Origin: JACJYC01 sp964558465
Lineage (GTDB): Bacteria > Bacteroidota > Bacteroidia > Chitinophagales > Saprospiraceae
NCBI GenBank assembly: GCA_964558465.1
Contig: CAZLEF010000001.1
Span: 352,770 to 416,769 of the forward strand
DNA: 64,000 bases
Reading direction: 5' to 3'
Of the stretch, positions 54,364 through 61,909 are shown one piece after another. Positions within the stretch are counted from its first letter, which is position 1. The number at the start of each line of letters is the position of its first letter. The notes below the pieces were generated by a model. It was not told the origin of the DNA. It worked only from the letters and a program-made list of their open reading frames with translations, and did no database searches. The position numbers and the translations under genes are program-made.

Positions 54364-54436
54364 TTTTACTTTTTATTTTTTATAGTAAAAAGTAAATAAA
54401 AATTTTACCTTTGTCTTTTGATAGTAAAAAGTAAAA
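54364..54436 (+). promoter_or_regulatory. promoter with three copies of an AT-rich operator
   Basis: ATAGTAAAAAGTAAA occurs at 54382-54396 and again at 54421-54435, 39 bases apart, and an inverted copy (TTTACTTTTTA) lies at 54365-54375. Between the direct copies TACCTTTG (54406-54413) matches the minus-7 promoter element. The second copy would overlap the transcription start, so a bound protein should block it. The gene begins at 54439 and encodes a winged-helix protein, so self-repression is likely. Confidence 0.65.
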
Positions 54437-54438
54437 AT

Positions 54439-55419
54439 ATGATCAAAGACAGGATAATAAAATTGCTCGCCGAAATGGGCGAATTATCCGTAAAGGAAAT
54501 GACAGACCGCCTCGATGTCTCGAAACAGGCAATCCACATATCGTTGAATCAATTGCTGGAAAAGGGTGAAGTGGTGAAATTCGGGCGGACGCCCAAGACC
54601 ATTTACCGGCTTGCGGGAAAAACAGCGAAGGCGCCCAAAGAGGTTCCGTCAGTACCAAAAGAAACAGAAGCGACACTAAGCGCCCATTTTATGCTGATCA
54701 ACGAGACGGGGAAAATTATGGAGGGTCTGGAAGGTTTTACGGTGTGGTGCAAACAGCGAAACCTGCCGGTGCAGAAAACTGCGGAAGAATACGTGAAGAC
54801 CTTGGAAAAATATCGCATTTACTATGACGAGCAAGGTATCATTGACGGCAAACCCAAGTTGTTGAACACGAAGGAGTACGAAGCGATATATCTGGACGAA
54901 CTATATTATCTTGATTTTTATGCGATCGAAAGGTTTGGGAAAACGCGCCTTGGCACCCTCTTGCATTTTGCCAAACAGGGTCAAAACAAATTCTTGATGA
55001 AGATACTGGTCGGCACGCTTCGCCCAAAACTTGAGTTGCTGTTAAAAAAGGGCAATTTCGATGCGGTCGGGTTTGTTCCGCCCACGCTTCGTCGGGAGGT
55101 CCAACTCATGAAATATTTAGAAACACACTTGCCGATCAACCTCCCCAAGATCAAAATTCAAAAAATATCGGGCATTATTCCGGTGCCTCAAAAGTCGCTT
55201 GGCAAAATCGAGGAGAGGATAGCCAATGCTGAGAATTCCTTTGCCGTAAGTGAAACGGTCAAATATGGTAAAATACTGCTGATCGACGACGCAGTCGGTA
55301 GCGGGTCCACCCTCAACCAGATTGCAGGCAAAATCAAACAAAAAGGTATTGCCCGATCTGTGGCAGGTTTGGCGGTCGTGGGCAGTTTCAAAGGTTTTGA
55401 CGTGATTACGGACGTTTGA
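54439..55419 (+). CDS. winged-helix - phosphoribosyltransferase-domain regulator
   Basis: The protein has 326 residues from the ATG at 54439. Residues 1-55 are a winged-helix DNA-binding domain (SVKEMTDRLDVSKQAIHISL). The carboxy-terminal part holds a type I phosphoribosyltransferase motif, ILLIDDAVGSGST (about 279-291), which binds PRPP, followed by a typical closing GLAVVG strand. The middle (about 90-270) is helical and not recognised. The layout recalls PRPP-sensing regulators such as PurR of Bacillus, but the order and sequence differ. Three operator-like repeats in its own promoter suggest self-control. The target pathway is unknown; no purine or pyrimidine gene is adjacent except dcd 8 kb away. 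Confidence 0.75.
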   Translation: MIKDRIIKLLAEMGELSVKEMTDRLDVSKQAIHISLNQLLEKGEVVKFGRTPKTIYRLAGKTAKAPKEVPSVPKETEATLSAHFMLINETGKIMEGLEGFTVWCKQRNLPVQKTAEEYVKTLEKYRIYYDEQGIIDGKPKLLNTKEYEAIYLDELYYLDFYAIERFGKTRLGTLLHFAKQGQNKFLMKILVGTLRPKLELLLKKGNFDAVGFVPPTLRREVQLMKYLETHLPINLPKIKIQKISGIIPVPQKSLGKIEERIANAENSFAVSETVKYGKILLIDDAVGSGSTLNQIAGKIKQKGIARSVAGLAVVGSFKGFDVITDV

Positions 55420-55426
55420 TTGATCC

Positions 55427-56086
55427 TTACACATTCAAATAATTGATCAGGGAGTCATACCGCTCCTTCAACGTATCAAAATAAACCTGTTCATTGAAAG
55501 AAGCTTTTACCTGGATGTTGAACCGCTCGAAAGTAGCGAGGATCGTACCGATCTGCATGCGGTTGATCTTGAGGGTGACGTCGATGCGGGTGGAGTCGCT
55601 GAAATTGGTGATGAAGCTGCTGAGGATGGCTGCGTTATCCGATTCGACGATCCGGGCGATGGTCGCCAGGGAATAATCGTGACGGCCCATTTCCAGCACG
55701 ACAATGCTGCCGGGATCCTGGAAGGAACTGCTGGTGGCAAAATAACGGATAAGGTCTTCCAGGGTAACCAACCCGGCGTAGTTGCCGTCGGTATCCACCA
55801 CGGGGATGATCGTGAGCTGGTAATCGGCCAGGAGGCGCATGACTTCGTAAACATGGTCGGTCAGCAGAACGCTGGCTGTTGGAAGGGAAAGGCTGTAAGA
55901 GCCCACAGGCTCTTCCACGTCTGCGTTCAGCACGTCTTCTTCCGACAACAGCCCGAGCAATTGTTCGTTGTTCACCACAGGCAGGTGGCGTACATAAAAA
56001 TCATTCATCATGCCCAGCGCATCCTCGCCGGTGTCCGAAGTCCGGAGCGGTAGGATCGTGGTCGAAAGGAGCGTTTCTGCGGTCAT
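55427..56086 (-). CDS. CBS-domain pair protein
   Basis: The protein has 219 residues. Two CBS domains fill the first 130 residues (DALGMMNDFYVRHLPVVNNE, then LTIIPVVDTDGNYAGLVTLE), forming a Bateman module that usually binds adenine nucleotides. Residues about 140-219 form an ACT-like alpha/beta end (DYSLATIARIVESDNAAILS). No enzymatic domain is attached. It could sense energy status or an amino acid. It converges on the winged-helix/phosphoribosyltransferase gene (seven bases between stops) and lies 21 bases after the TM2-domain gene, probably in one transcript. Confidence 0.85.
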   Translation of the reverse strand: MTAETLLSTTILPLRTSDTGEDALGMMNDFYVRHLPVVNNEQLLGLLSEEDVLNADVEEPVGSYSLSLPTASVLLTDHVYEVMRLLADYQLTIIPVVDTDGNYAGLVTLEDLIRYFATSSSFQDPGSIVVLEMGRHDYSLATIARIVESDNAAILSSFITNFSDSTRIDVTLKINRMQIGTILATFERFNIQVKASFNEQVYFDTLKERYDSLINYLNV

Positions 56087-56107
56087 TTTGCCATGAAATT
56101 ATGGTGT

Positions 56108-56917
56108 TCAGCCCAGCAACTTGCGTTTTTGGGCGGAAAATTCTTCTTCGGTCAGCAGGCCTTTTTCCCGCAGCGAACCCAGTTTGTTCAATTGCTCGAG
56201 CAAATCCGGAGAGAGTTCCGGAGCGGTTGCAACCTTTGGAACGGGGTCTTTGGGAAGGTCCACAGGCGGCACCAGCCGGAAGCCGTTCTTTTCAAAATTT
56301 TCGAATTCCTTTTGGATTCTCAGGAAAGCGAGCGCATCGTGTTCCTTGATGCGTTTGGCGTCGTTGAAGCCGTGTACAACAGCGCGGTCCAGATGGAAAA
56401 AAGCCTTATCCGCGTTTTCTGTCAGGGAATAGGCACAGGCCAGGTTCCAGTGCAGGGCCACGTCTTTAGGGTCAAACTCAAGGGCTTTTTCAAAATCGTT
56501 GATAGCGCCGTCGTAATCAAAATCCTTAAATTTTTCGAGCCCGCTTTGGGTGAATGGATTCGGCTTTTTCGACGGCGGCGGTGTAGATCTCTGGCGTTGC
56601 TGACTGGGGGCCGGCAGCGCGCTTCTGCGGGGATCCCGGTGTTCGGGCCTGGTATTTCGCCGGGAATCGTACTGATCCCTTCGGTTGTATTGCTCCCTTG
56701 GGTAACTGGTCGGGTAGGCGATGCGGTTGTAACGGTAATCAAAATCATCCTTGTCCATTGCAAAAAAGGCGATGGCGTCGATCAGTCCGATAAACCAGGT
56801 AAACCAAAAAAAGAACAAATAAAGGATACCCAATCCGATCTGTCCAAGGTAGAAACGGTGAATGCCCAAGGCCCCGAAAAACAAAGCCAATATGCCCGCT
56901 ACATTCTTGTCCTTCAT
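56108..56917 (-). CDS. TM2 - TPR - SHOCT domain protein
   Basis: The protein has 269 residues. The amino end is a TM2 domain of two membrane helices with the family's turn (GALGIHRFYLGQIGLGILYL, about 16-35). A low-complexity Arg/Tyr/Pro linker (about 65-120) follows, then TPR-like helices (FKDFDYDGAINDFEKALEF), and a terminal SHOCT helix pair (REKGLLTEEEFSAQKRKLLG). These modules are each common, but the combination in one chain is unusual. It is probably an inner-membrane protein with a cytoplasmic protein-binding tail. Function unknown. Confidence 0.8.
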   Translation of the reverse strand: MKDKNVAGILALFFGALGIHRFYLGQIGLGILYLFFFWFTWFIGLIDAIAFFAMDKDDFDYRYNRIAYPTSYPREQYNRRDQYDSRRNTRPEHRDPRRSALPAPSQQRQRSTPPPSKKPNPFTQSGLEKFKDFDYDGAINDFEKALEFDPKDVALHWNLACAYSLTENADKAFFHLDRAVVHGFNDAKRIKEHDALAFLRIQKEFENFEKNGFRLVPPVDLPKDPVPKVATAPELSPDLLEQLNKLGSLREKGLLTEEEFSAQKRKLLG

Positions 56918-57110
56918 TACGTAAGTTGCTTAAACTGCCAAATTTAGCGAACCTGCGGATTTTTTCAAGGAATAACCGATGAAAAGGCCTGAATTTAAGG
57001 CGAATGCATAAAATTTACCCATCCGGGCCGGATATTCCCTGCAATTTCTCTTTTCTGTGCCGCAAATTTCTGTAAGATCAACGTTAAAACAGGCCAAAGG
57101 GTTTCGTGTT

Positions 57111-58418
57111 TCAGGCGCCATGTAACTCCTGCGCGCTTTTATCAGCCTTCAGCGAAGCCTGCGGACGTTTCGCAGGCAGCAATTTGCAGGTGAGAATGGT
57201 GAAATCGTCGGTATAAGTCTGTTCGCCTTTGAATTTTTCGATCAGTTCCATCAGTTTACCGTTAAACTCTTTGGAAGAAAGGTGCGAGTGATCCAGGACA
57301 AATTCATTCAGGCTTTCTTCGCTGAAAAAATCGCCGTTCCGGTTTTTCAGGTCGATCAGGCCGTCGGTATACGCCAGGACGATGGCGTCTTCTTCCAATA
57401 TGATCTGGCCGACTTCCACTTCCGGAAGCTGGACGAAAGACCCCAGAATGGTGCAACCTTTTTTCAGGAGTTGCAGTTGGCCGCCGGAAACAAATACAGG
57501 CGGATTATGCCCGGCGTTGATGTACCTGAGCCGGTGTTCGGATATATCGTATTCGGCGATAAAAAAGGTAAGGAATTTATCGCCCAGCGTGATCCGGTTG
57601 ACACTGGCGTTCAGGTCATGGATGAACTCGATCAACCCGGTTCGTTTGTTGATCAGGGTATGGAAATTAGCCTGGAAATTGGCCATCAGCAAAGCAGCAG
57701 CCATGCCTTTGCCGGATATGTCGCCGATACAAAAAACAATCTTGTCGTCGTCAAATTCGATGAAGTCGAAATAATCGCCGCCCACGCCCAGTTGGGGCTT
57801 GTAAATGCTGTCGAATTCATAACATGCCTTGGCGGGCAGACGGCCGGGGATGAGCATGCGCTGCATCTCGCTGGCCAGTTCCATTTCCCGCTTGAGGCGT
57901 TCCTGCTCCAACTGGCGTTTGAATAAACGCTTGTTTTCAATGGCAACGGCGATGATATTGGTAATGGTGGTGATGAACTGGATCTTTCCGTACATGTCTT
58001 CCTGTTCGTTCATCCCTCCGATAAAAACATATGCAATGGGGTTGTCCTTGTGGCGGACGGGAATGACTACGTCAAATTGTTTGATGAGCGGGTGATCGCT
58101 GGAATCTATATTCTTGAGGTGATCGTATCGCTCCAGTTCGCGGGAAATATCCAGTTTCAGCAATTCTTCTTTGATACCGATGAAAGCGGTGCAGAGCCAG
58201 CGCTCTCCTTTTTTGACAAAAAGGCACATCCGTTTGATACCCAGCTCAAATTTCAGGAAGGATTGATACATTTCGAAAAGGCCATCCGCGGAGACATTGT
58301 GGTTGATGGCCTGGGTGATATTCAACAGGCGGTTGATCTGAAGTTGTTTCAGGTTTAGCTCCCGTTCAAGAGACTCGTAGCTGGACAATTGCTCTTTTAT
58401 TTTGGTCAGATTGGACAT
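57111..58418 (-). CDS. GAF - PP2C (SpoIIE/RsbU-type) serine phosphatase
   Basis: The protein has 435 residues. A coiled helix (1-40) is followed by a GAF-like sensor domain (about 40-185), a connecting helix (QLEQERLKREMELASEMQRM, about 182-201), and an RsbU/SpoIIE phosphatase domain. The metal-binding acids are in GVGGDYFDF (Asp), FCIGDISGKGMAA (Asp) and TDDFTILTCK (Asp). It probably removes phosphate from an anti-sigma-factor antagonist in a partner-switching stress pathway, but no partner kinase or antagonist gene is near. It is cytoplasmic and is separated from dnaB by a 350-base repeat-rich gap. Confidence 0.88.
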   Translation of the reverse strand: MSNLTKIKEQLSSYESLERELNLKQLQINRLLNITQAINHNVSADGLFEMYQSFLKFELGIKRMCLFVKKGERWLCTAFIGIKEELLKLDISRELERYDHLKNIDSSDHPLIKQFDVVIPVRHKDNPIAYVFIGGMNEQEDMYGKIQFITTITNIIAVAIENKRLFKRQLEQERLKREMELASEMQRMLIPGRLPAKACYEFDSIYKPQLGVGGDYFDFIEFDDDKIVFCIGDISGKGMAAALLMANFQANFHTLINKRTGLIEFIHDLNASVNRITLGDKFLTFFIAEYDISEHRLRYINAGHNPPVFVSGGQLQLLKKGCTILGSFVQLPEVEVGQIILEEDAIVLAYTDGLIDLKNRNGDFFSEESLNEFVLDHSHLSSKEFNGKLMELIEKFKGEQTYTDDFTILTCKLLPAKRPQASLKADKSAQELHGA

Positions 58419-58768
58419 GGGAATATGGTTACTATAAGTGGTCAGTGGTCAGTTGACAGTTGTCAGTTGTCTGACTACTCAGGACCAAATATAATAATTG
58501 TTTACAGAATTTCGCAAATTAGTTAAATTCTGCCGGGTGTTTTGCCAACAGGGTGATGATGGATGGGCGGGGAATCGGGGAAGTGCGTGCCGCGCAGAAG
58601 GCGCGGAGGAATTGAAGAATTGAGGAACTGAGGAATTGTCCATAGGAGTCTCCATAGGAGTCCTTCGGACCTTCGGACCTTTGGGGAGGAATTGAGGAAT
58701 CGAAACATAATCGGACTGCCAACTGCAGACTGTAGACTGCCAACTGAAAAACGGGCGAACTGCCGGAC
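58419..58768. repeat. repeat-rich intergenic gap between PP2C and dnaB
   Basis: No gene is seen in these 350 bases. From left to right they hold GTCAGTTGACAGTTGTCAGTTG units (58440-58470), a GAAGTGCGTGCCGCGC block like the one at 49488, and GGAATTGAAGAATTGAGG units (58610-58640). Then follow the 38-base repeat copy 2 (58641-58678), more GGAATTGAGGAATCG, and AACTGCAGACTG units (58715-58750). It looks like a site where several repeat families have accumulated. Confidence 0.75.
58641..58678 (+). repeat. 38-base intergenic repeat, copy 2
   Basis: CATAGGAGTCTCC, CATAGGAGTC and two CTTCGGAC units match copy 1 at 30526-30563 (opposite strand) at 36 of 38 positions. Confidence 0.85.
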
Positions 58769-60865
58769 TCAAAAAGGAATATCCTCCTCCTCATTCATCT
58801 TCGAGGGCCGGGTAATGACGCTCGGGTAAGAATCGAACGTATCGGCGGGCAGGTTGCCGAAGTCCGGATCGTCGAGATCGGAGAACCGCGCAAACTCGTC
58901 GGTAAACCGCAGGCGGATGGTTTTCAGGGCGCCGTGGCGGTGTTTGGCTACGATCACTTCGGCGACGCCTTTCAGGGATTGACCCTCTTCATCTTCCATG
59001 ATCTGATAGTATTCAGGGCGGTAGATGAAGGCCACCATGTCGGCGTCTTGTTCAATTGAATTGTGGACGATGATGTCGTTGGCTACAAAATTATGAACGC
59101 CTGCGACAGTTGCGTCGTATACGTCCTGGAATCCCAATGGTGTGATTGAAACGATGTTATCCCATTGCGTTTCGTAAGCTTTTTCTTCAAAACATTCGAC
59201 GAAATCCGCAAAGGTTGAGTGATTTTTCTGCGGATGAATGACGATTTCACTATCCCGAAAAGCGTATTTGGACAAATAAACCGATTCAAAATCAGGAATT
59301 ACCCTTGCCGAAAATTGGCGTTCTTGTAATGGAAAAACACCAATTGAATCCCCAGGTTCAAGATTATCCAACCTTGTCCAGCCCTCCAGTTTGAGAAACG
59401 GATGGTTGGCGCTGGCCTTTATTTTCCGTCCTGTTCGGGTAGTCAGCTCAAACACTTCTTTTTTTCCCGAATAAAAAGCCTTAACCATCGTATGGCCCTT
59501 GATCTTATAGTTCGGGTCAACCGCAAAAACTTGAATGGGAACCTGTTCCTTTCGCTCCGCCAGGGATTGGATGGTCATTCTTTCCCCGGTTTCGGCGTTT
59601 TGCAAGAGCGTGTCGCCTGTCAGACACCCTGATTCTCGAAGGTCGGATAGCTGCGGCCGTTTGCTCCCCCCCCGGGTTTCCACAGCCCGGCTCAGCTGGG
59701 AAAGTGCGATCACGGGCACGTTCAGTTCTTTGGCCAGGTTTTTCAGGGAGCGAGAAATGGCGCTGACTTCCTGTTCGCGGTTGCCGCGCTGGTTGTCTCC
59801 GCCCCCGCTCATCAGTTGGAGGTAGTCGATGATGATCAGTTGGATATCGTATTGCATTTTGAGGCGGCGGCACTTGGCGCGCAGCTCAAAAATATTGATC
59901 CCCGGCGTATCGTCGATATAGACGGGGGCCTCGCCGATCCGTTCGATTGCCGTATGGAGTTGCTGCCATTCGTATTCTTCCAGTTGGCCATTGCGCATTT
60001 TGCTGCCCGGGATCTCGGCCTCCATGGCGATCAGGCGCTGGGCCAACTGCAGACTCGACATTTCCAGCGAAAAGATGGCGACGCCTTTGCGGAATTCCGC
60101 GGAGGTATTCCGGGCCAATGACAGCACCAGGGCGGTTTTACCCATACCCGGGCGGGCAGCCAGAATGATGAGGTCGGAGCGCTGGAGGCCCGACGTGAGC
60201 CGGTCAAGCTCGGTAAAGCCGGTGGGAATACCGGTCAGGCCATCCTTTTTATTTTTGAGTTCTTCTATTTGTTTGAGCGCTTTGCCCGCCAGCGAACTGA
60301 TGGTATCGAAGCTTCGGCTCATATTTTGTTCGGCGATGGAAAAGAGGCCTTGTTCCGCTTCGTCCAGCAGTTCGAATACATCGGTTGTGTCTTCAAAGGA
60401 GTCCCGGACAATCTTGGTGGAAGTCCGGATCAGTTCCCGCTGGATAAATTTCTGGGAAATGATCCGGGCGTGGTATTCCAGGTTGGCTGCCGAAGCGACT
60501 TTCATAGTGAGGTTTGCCAGGTAAGCCGGGCCGCCGACGGCTTCCAGTTCGCCCATTTTCCGGAGCTCTTCCATGACGGTGAGGGCGTCGACGGGGTTGG
60601 AGCGTTCGAACAGGCGCAACATCGCCCGGAAGATCTGCTGGTGTTCATCCCGGTAAAAGGATTCGGCGCGGAGGATGTCGAGTACAACCGACAGGGCGTC
60701 CTTATCGAGCATAATGGCGCCGAGTACCACCTCTTCCAAAGGCACTGCCTGGGGCAATACCCGCCCGAAGAAAAAACTGGATAGGTCTTCCCCTTGTTTT
60801 TTGCCCCGCCCGCTGTGAATACCACCGGGCGCGGAAGTTTTTACCGGTTTGTTGCCTTCTGCCAT
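58769..60865 (-). CDS. replicative DNA helicase DnaB with in-frame mini-intein
   Basis: The precursor has 698 residues from the ATG at 60865 (GAGGATCG ribosome site just upstream; a TTG eight codons earlier is less likely). The mature DnaB has an amino-terminal primase-binding domain (VLPQAVPLEEVVLGAIMLDK) and a RecA-like motor with Walker A ARPGMGKT (237-244) and Walker B LIIIDYLQL (343-351). An intein of 189 residues interrupts the conserved DLRESG-SIEQDAD junction (Cys414 to Asn602). After splicing the helicase would have 509 residues, a normal length. It unwinds DNA at the replication fork. A TAATTTTG minus-7 match lies 22 bases before the ATG. DnaA-box-like sites lie further upstream. 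Confidence 0.95.
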   Translation of the reverse strand: MAEGNKPVKTSAPGGIHSGRGKKQGEDLSSFFFGRVLPQAVPLEEVVLGAIMLDKDALSVVLDILRAESFYRDEHQQIFRAMLRLFERSNPVDALTVMEELRKMGELEAVGGPAYLANLTMKVASAANLEYHARIISQKFIQRELIRTSTKIVRDSFEDTTDVFELLDEAEQGLFSIAEQNMSRSFDTISSLAGKALKQIEELKNKKDGLTGIPTGFTELDRLTSGLQRSDLIILAARPGMGKTALVLSLARNTSAEFRKGVAIFSLEMSSLQLAQRLIAMEAEIPGSKMRNGQLEEYEWQQLHTAIERIGEAPVYIDDTPGINIFELRAKCRRLKMQYDIQLIIIDYLQLMSGGGDNQRGNREQEVSAISRSLKNLAKELNVPVIALSQLSRAVETRGGSKRPQLSDLRESGCLTGDTLLQNAETGERMTIQSLAERKEQVPIQVFAVDPNYKIKGHTMVKAFYSGKKEVFELTTRTGRKIKASANHPFLKLEGWTRLDNLEPGDSIGVFPLQERQFSARVIPDFESVYLSKYAFRDSEIVIHPQKNHSTFADFVECFEEKAYETQWDNIVSITPLGFQDVYDATVAGVHNFVANDIIVHNSIEQDADMVAFIYRPEYYQIMEDEEGQSLKGVAEVIVAKHRHGALKTIRLRFTDEFARFSDLDDPDFGNLPADTFDSYPSVITRPSKMNEEEDIPF
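59060..59626 (-). other. DnaB mini-intein coding region
   Basis: The inserted element encodes 189 residues, opening with CLTGDTLLQN (block A, splice Cys) and with KASANHPFLK as block B (conserved His). It ends VYDATVAGVHNF and IIVHN, with the penultimate His and terminal Asn, followed by Ser as the first residue of the second extein. The roughly 90 residues between blocks B and F show no LAGLIDADG endonuclease motif, so it is a mini-intein fixed in place. The coding DNA is visibly richer in A and T than the flanking helicase sequence, consistent with transfer. Confidence 0.93.
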
Positions 60866-60946
60866 ACGATCCTCGTCCGCTTTGTCCAAAATTACGGGTT
60901 CCCGGCGAATTGCCGCCGGAATTTATCCCGGAACCGAAAGAGACTA

Positions 60947-61182
60947 TGTGGAAAACTACGATAAGTTAGTGGAAAACCCCGAAGTTTTCCACATTCCCCG
61001 CCATGTTTTTTTCTTTCGCGGGAAAATTCTTATGAAATATTAATTTTATCTAATGCGTATTGCTGAGTATAAACGTGAATTACAAATATGAGCCGGAATG
61101 GCCTTTGGAGGGGACACGTTTTTTCCGGGTGTTGAAAAATTGGATTTTGCCAAATTGATTGGATTCGCCGGCGTGTGGAAAA
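60947..61182. promoter_or_regulatory. cluster of DnaA-box-like sites upstream of dnaB
   Basis: In the 363-base gap between dnaB and the antitoxin gene, TTTTCCACA (matching TTWTNCACA) occurs at 60985-60993 (plus), 60947-60955 (minus) and 61174-61182 (minus). A one-mismatch copy lies at 60968-60976 (minus). Two of them form a perfect hairpin, GTGGAAAAC (60969-60977) with GTTTTCCAC (60984-60992). An AT-rich stretch (about 61025-61100) lies between. This could be a DnaA-controlled dnaB promoter or a replication origin. No other gene is seen in the gap. Confidence 0.5.
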
Positions 61183-61188
61183 TTTTTC

Positions 61189-61219
61189 TTGACAACTTGT
61201 CAGGAAAGCAATATCTTTG
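61189..61219 (+). promoter_or_regulatory. promoter and operator of the toxin-antitoxin pair
   Basis: TTG (61189-61191), 20 bases, then TATCTTTG (61212-61219) is an exact Bacteroidota promoter, nine bases before the antitoxin ATG. The palindrome TGACAA-C-TTGTCA (61190-61202) overlaps the minus-33 element and is a likely binding site for self-repression by the antitoxin. Confidence 0.72.
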
Positions 61220-61228
61220 TTAAAAAAA

Positions 61229-61468
61229 ATGAAAACGTACACCGTCGGCGATCTGAAGGCCCATTTTTCAGAGATCCTCGGGCGGGTCCGCGCCGGAGAA
61301 GAGATCGCCATAGCATTTGGCAAGAAAAAGGAGATCGTAGCTTTTCTGGTACCTCGGTCCTCATTGTCCCATCATGGAAAACGCAAATTGGGATTATTGG
61401 AAGGAAGAGCCAAAGCGGAATTTCAGAAAGATTTTAAAATGACGGAAGAAGAATTTCTGGGCGCATGA
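61229..61468 (+). CDS. Phd/YefM-family antitoxin
   Basis: The protein has 79 residues from the ATG at 61229. The amino-terminal half is the Phd/YefM DNA-binding fold (MKTYTVGDLKAHFSEILGRV, then GEEIAIAFGKKKEIVAFLVP). The flexible acidic carboxy end (KDFKMTEEEFLGA) would wrap and silence the toxin. Its stop overlaps the toxin start (ATGA). A palindrome over its promoter fits self-repression, as known for this family. Confidence 0.88.
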   Translation: MKTYTVGDLKAHFSEILGRVRAGEEIAIAFGKKKEIVAFLVPRSSLSHHGKRKLGLLEGRAKAEFQKDFKMTEEEFLGA

Positions 61469-61863
61469 TTTACCTCATCGATACACATACGCTTATCTGG
61501 GCGATCACCGAACCCGGCAAATTGTCTTCAAAAGTCAGGAATATCCTGGAGTCGCCCGAAACCCATGTGATGGTTAGCGCCATTACTTTTTGGGAAATAT
61601 CCCTCAAATATTCCCTTAGGAAATTGCTCCTTGAAAATTTAAAACCCGAAGATTTTCCGGAGATTTGCAAAGAAATAGATATCGAAATATTGCCGTTGAA
61701 CGGTGAAATATGCGCTACTTATCACCAGCTTAAGGCTTCTTTTCACAAGGATCCTTTTGACAGAATGTTGATCTGGCAGGCAAAAAGTTTGAAAATTCCC
61801 ATTCTGAGCAAAGACGAATCTATCCGGCAATACGAAGCAGATGGGATTACAGTGATTTGGTAA
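61465..61863 (+). CDS. PIN-domain toxin (VapC-like)
   Basis: The protein has 132 residues, a standard PIN-domain RNase size. The acidic metal-binding residues are present: Asp6 in MIYLIDTHTLIW, Glu44 in FWEISLKYS, Asp99 in DPFDRMLIWQA and Asp117 in LSKDES. It is expected to cut RNA when free of antitoxin. It overlaps the antitoxin gene by four bases (ATGA), so synthesis is coupled. The pair resembles the PhdYefM-PIN type common on bacterial chromosomes. The target RNA is unknown. Confidence 0.9.
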   Translation: MIYLIDTHTLIWAITEPGKLSSKVRNILESPETHVMVSAITFWEISLKYSLRKLLLENLKPEDFPEICKEIDIEILPLNGEICATYHQLKASFHKDPFDRMLIWQAKSLKIPILSKDESIRQYEADGITVIW

Positions 61864-61898
61864 ATGCTGGATACCATCCGGGATCAGGCATCCAGCAT
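61864..61898. terminator. hairpin after the PIN toxin gene
   Basis: ATGCTGGAT (61864-61872) and ATCCAGCAT (61890-61898) form a perfect nine-base stem with a 17-base loop, starting directly after the toxin stop and 11 bases before the convergent gene's end. No T-run follows, so it may be a weak bidirectional terminator or part of a GGATGCTGGATG-type repeat. Confidence 0.45.
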
Positions 61899-61909
61899 CC
61901 ACTCCATTC

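Noticed and set aside
58769..60865. DnaB as two genes or a frameshifted pseudogene because of the low-similarity middle part
   Set aside because: The middle part has complete intein splicing blocks, begins with Cys and ends His-Asn before Ser at the known DnaB insertion site, and the frame is continuous.
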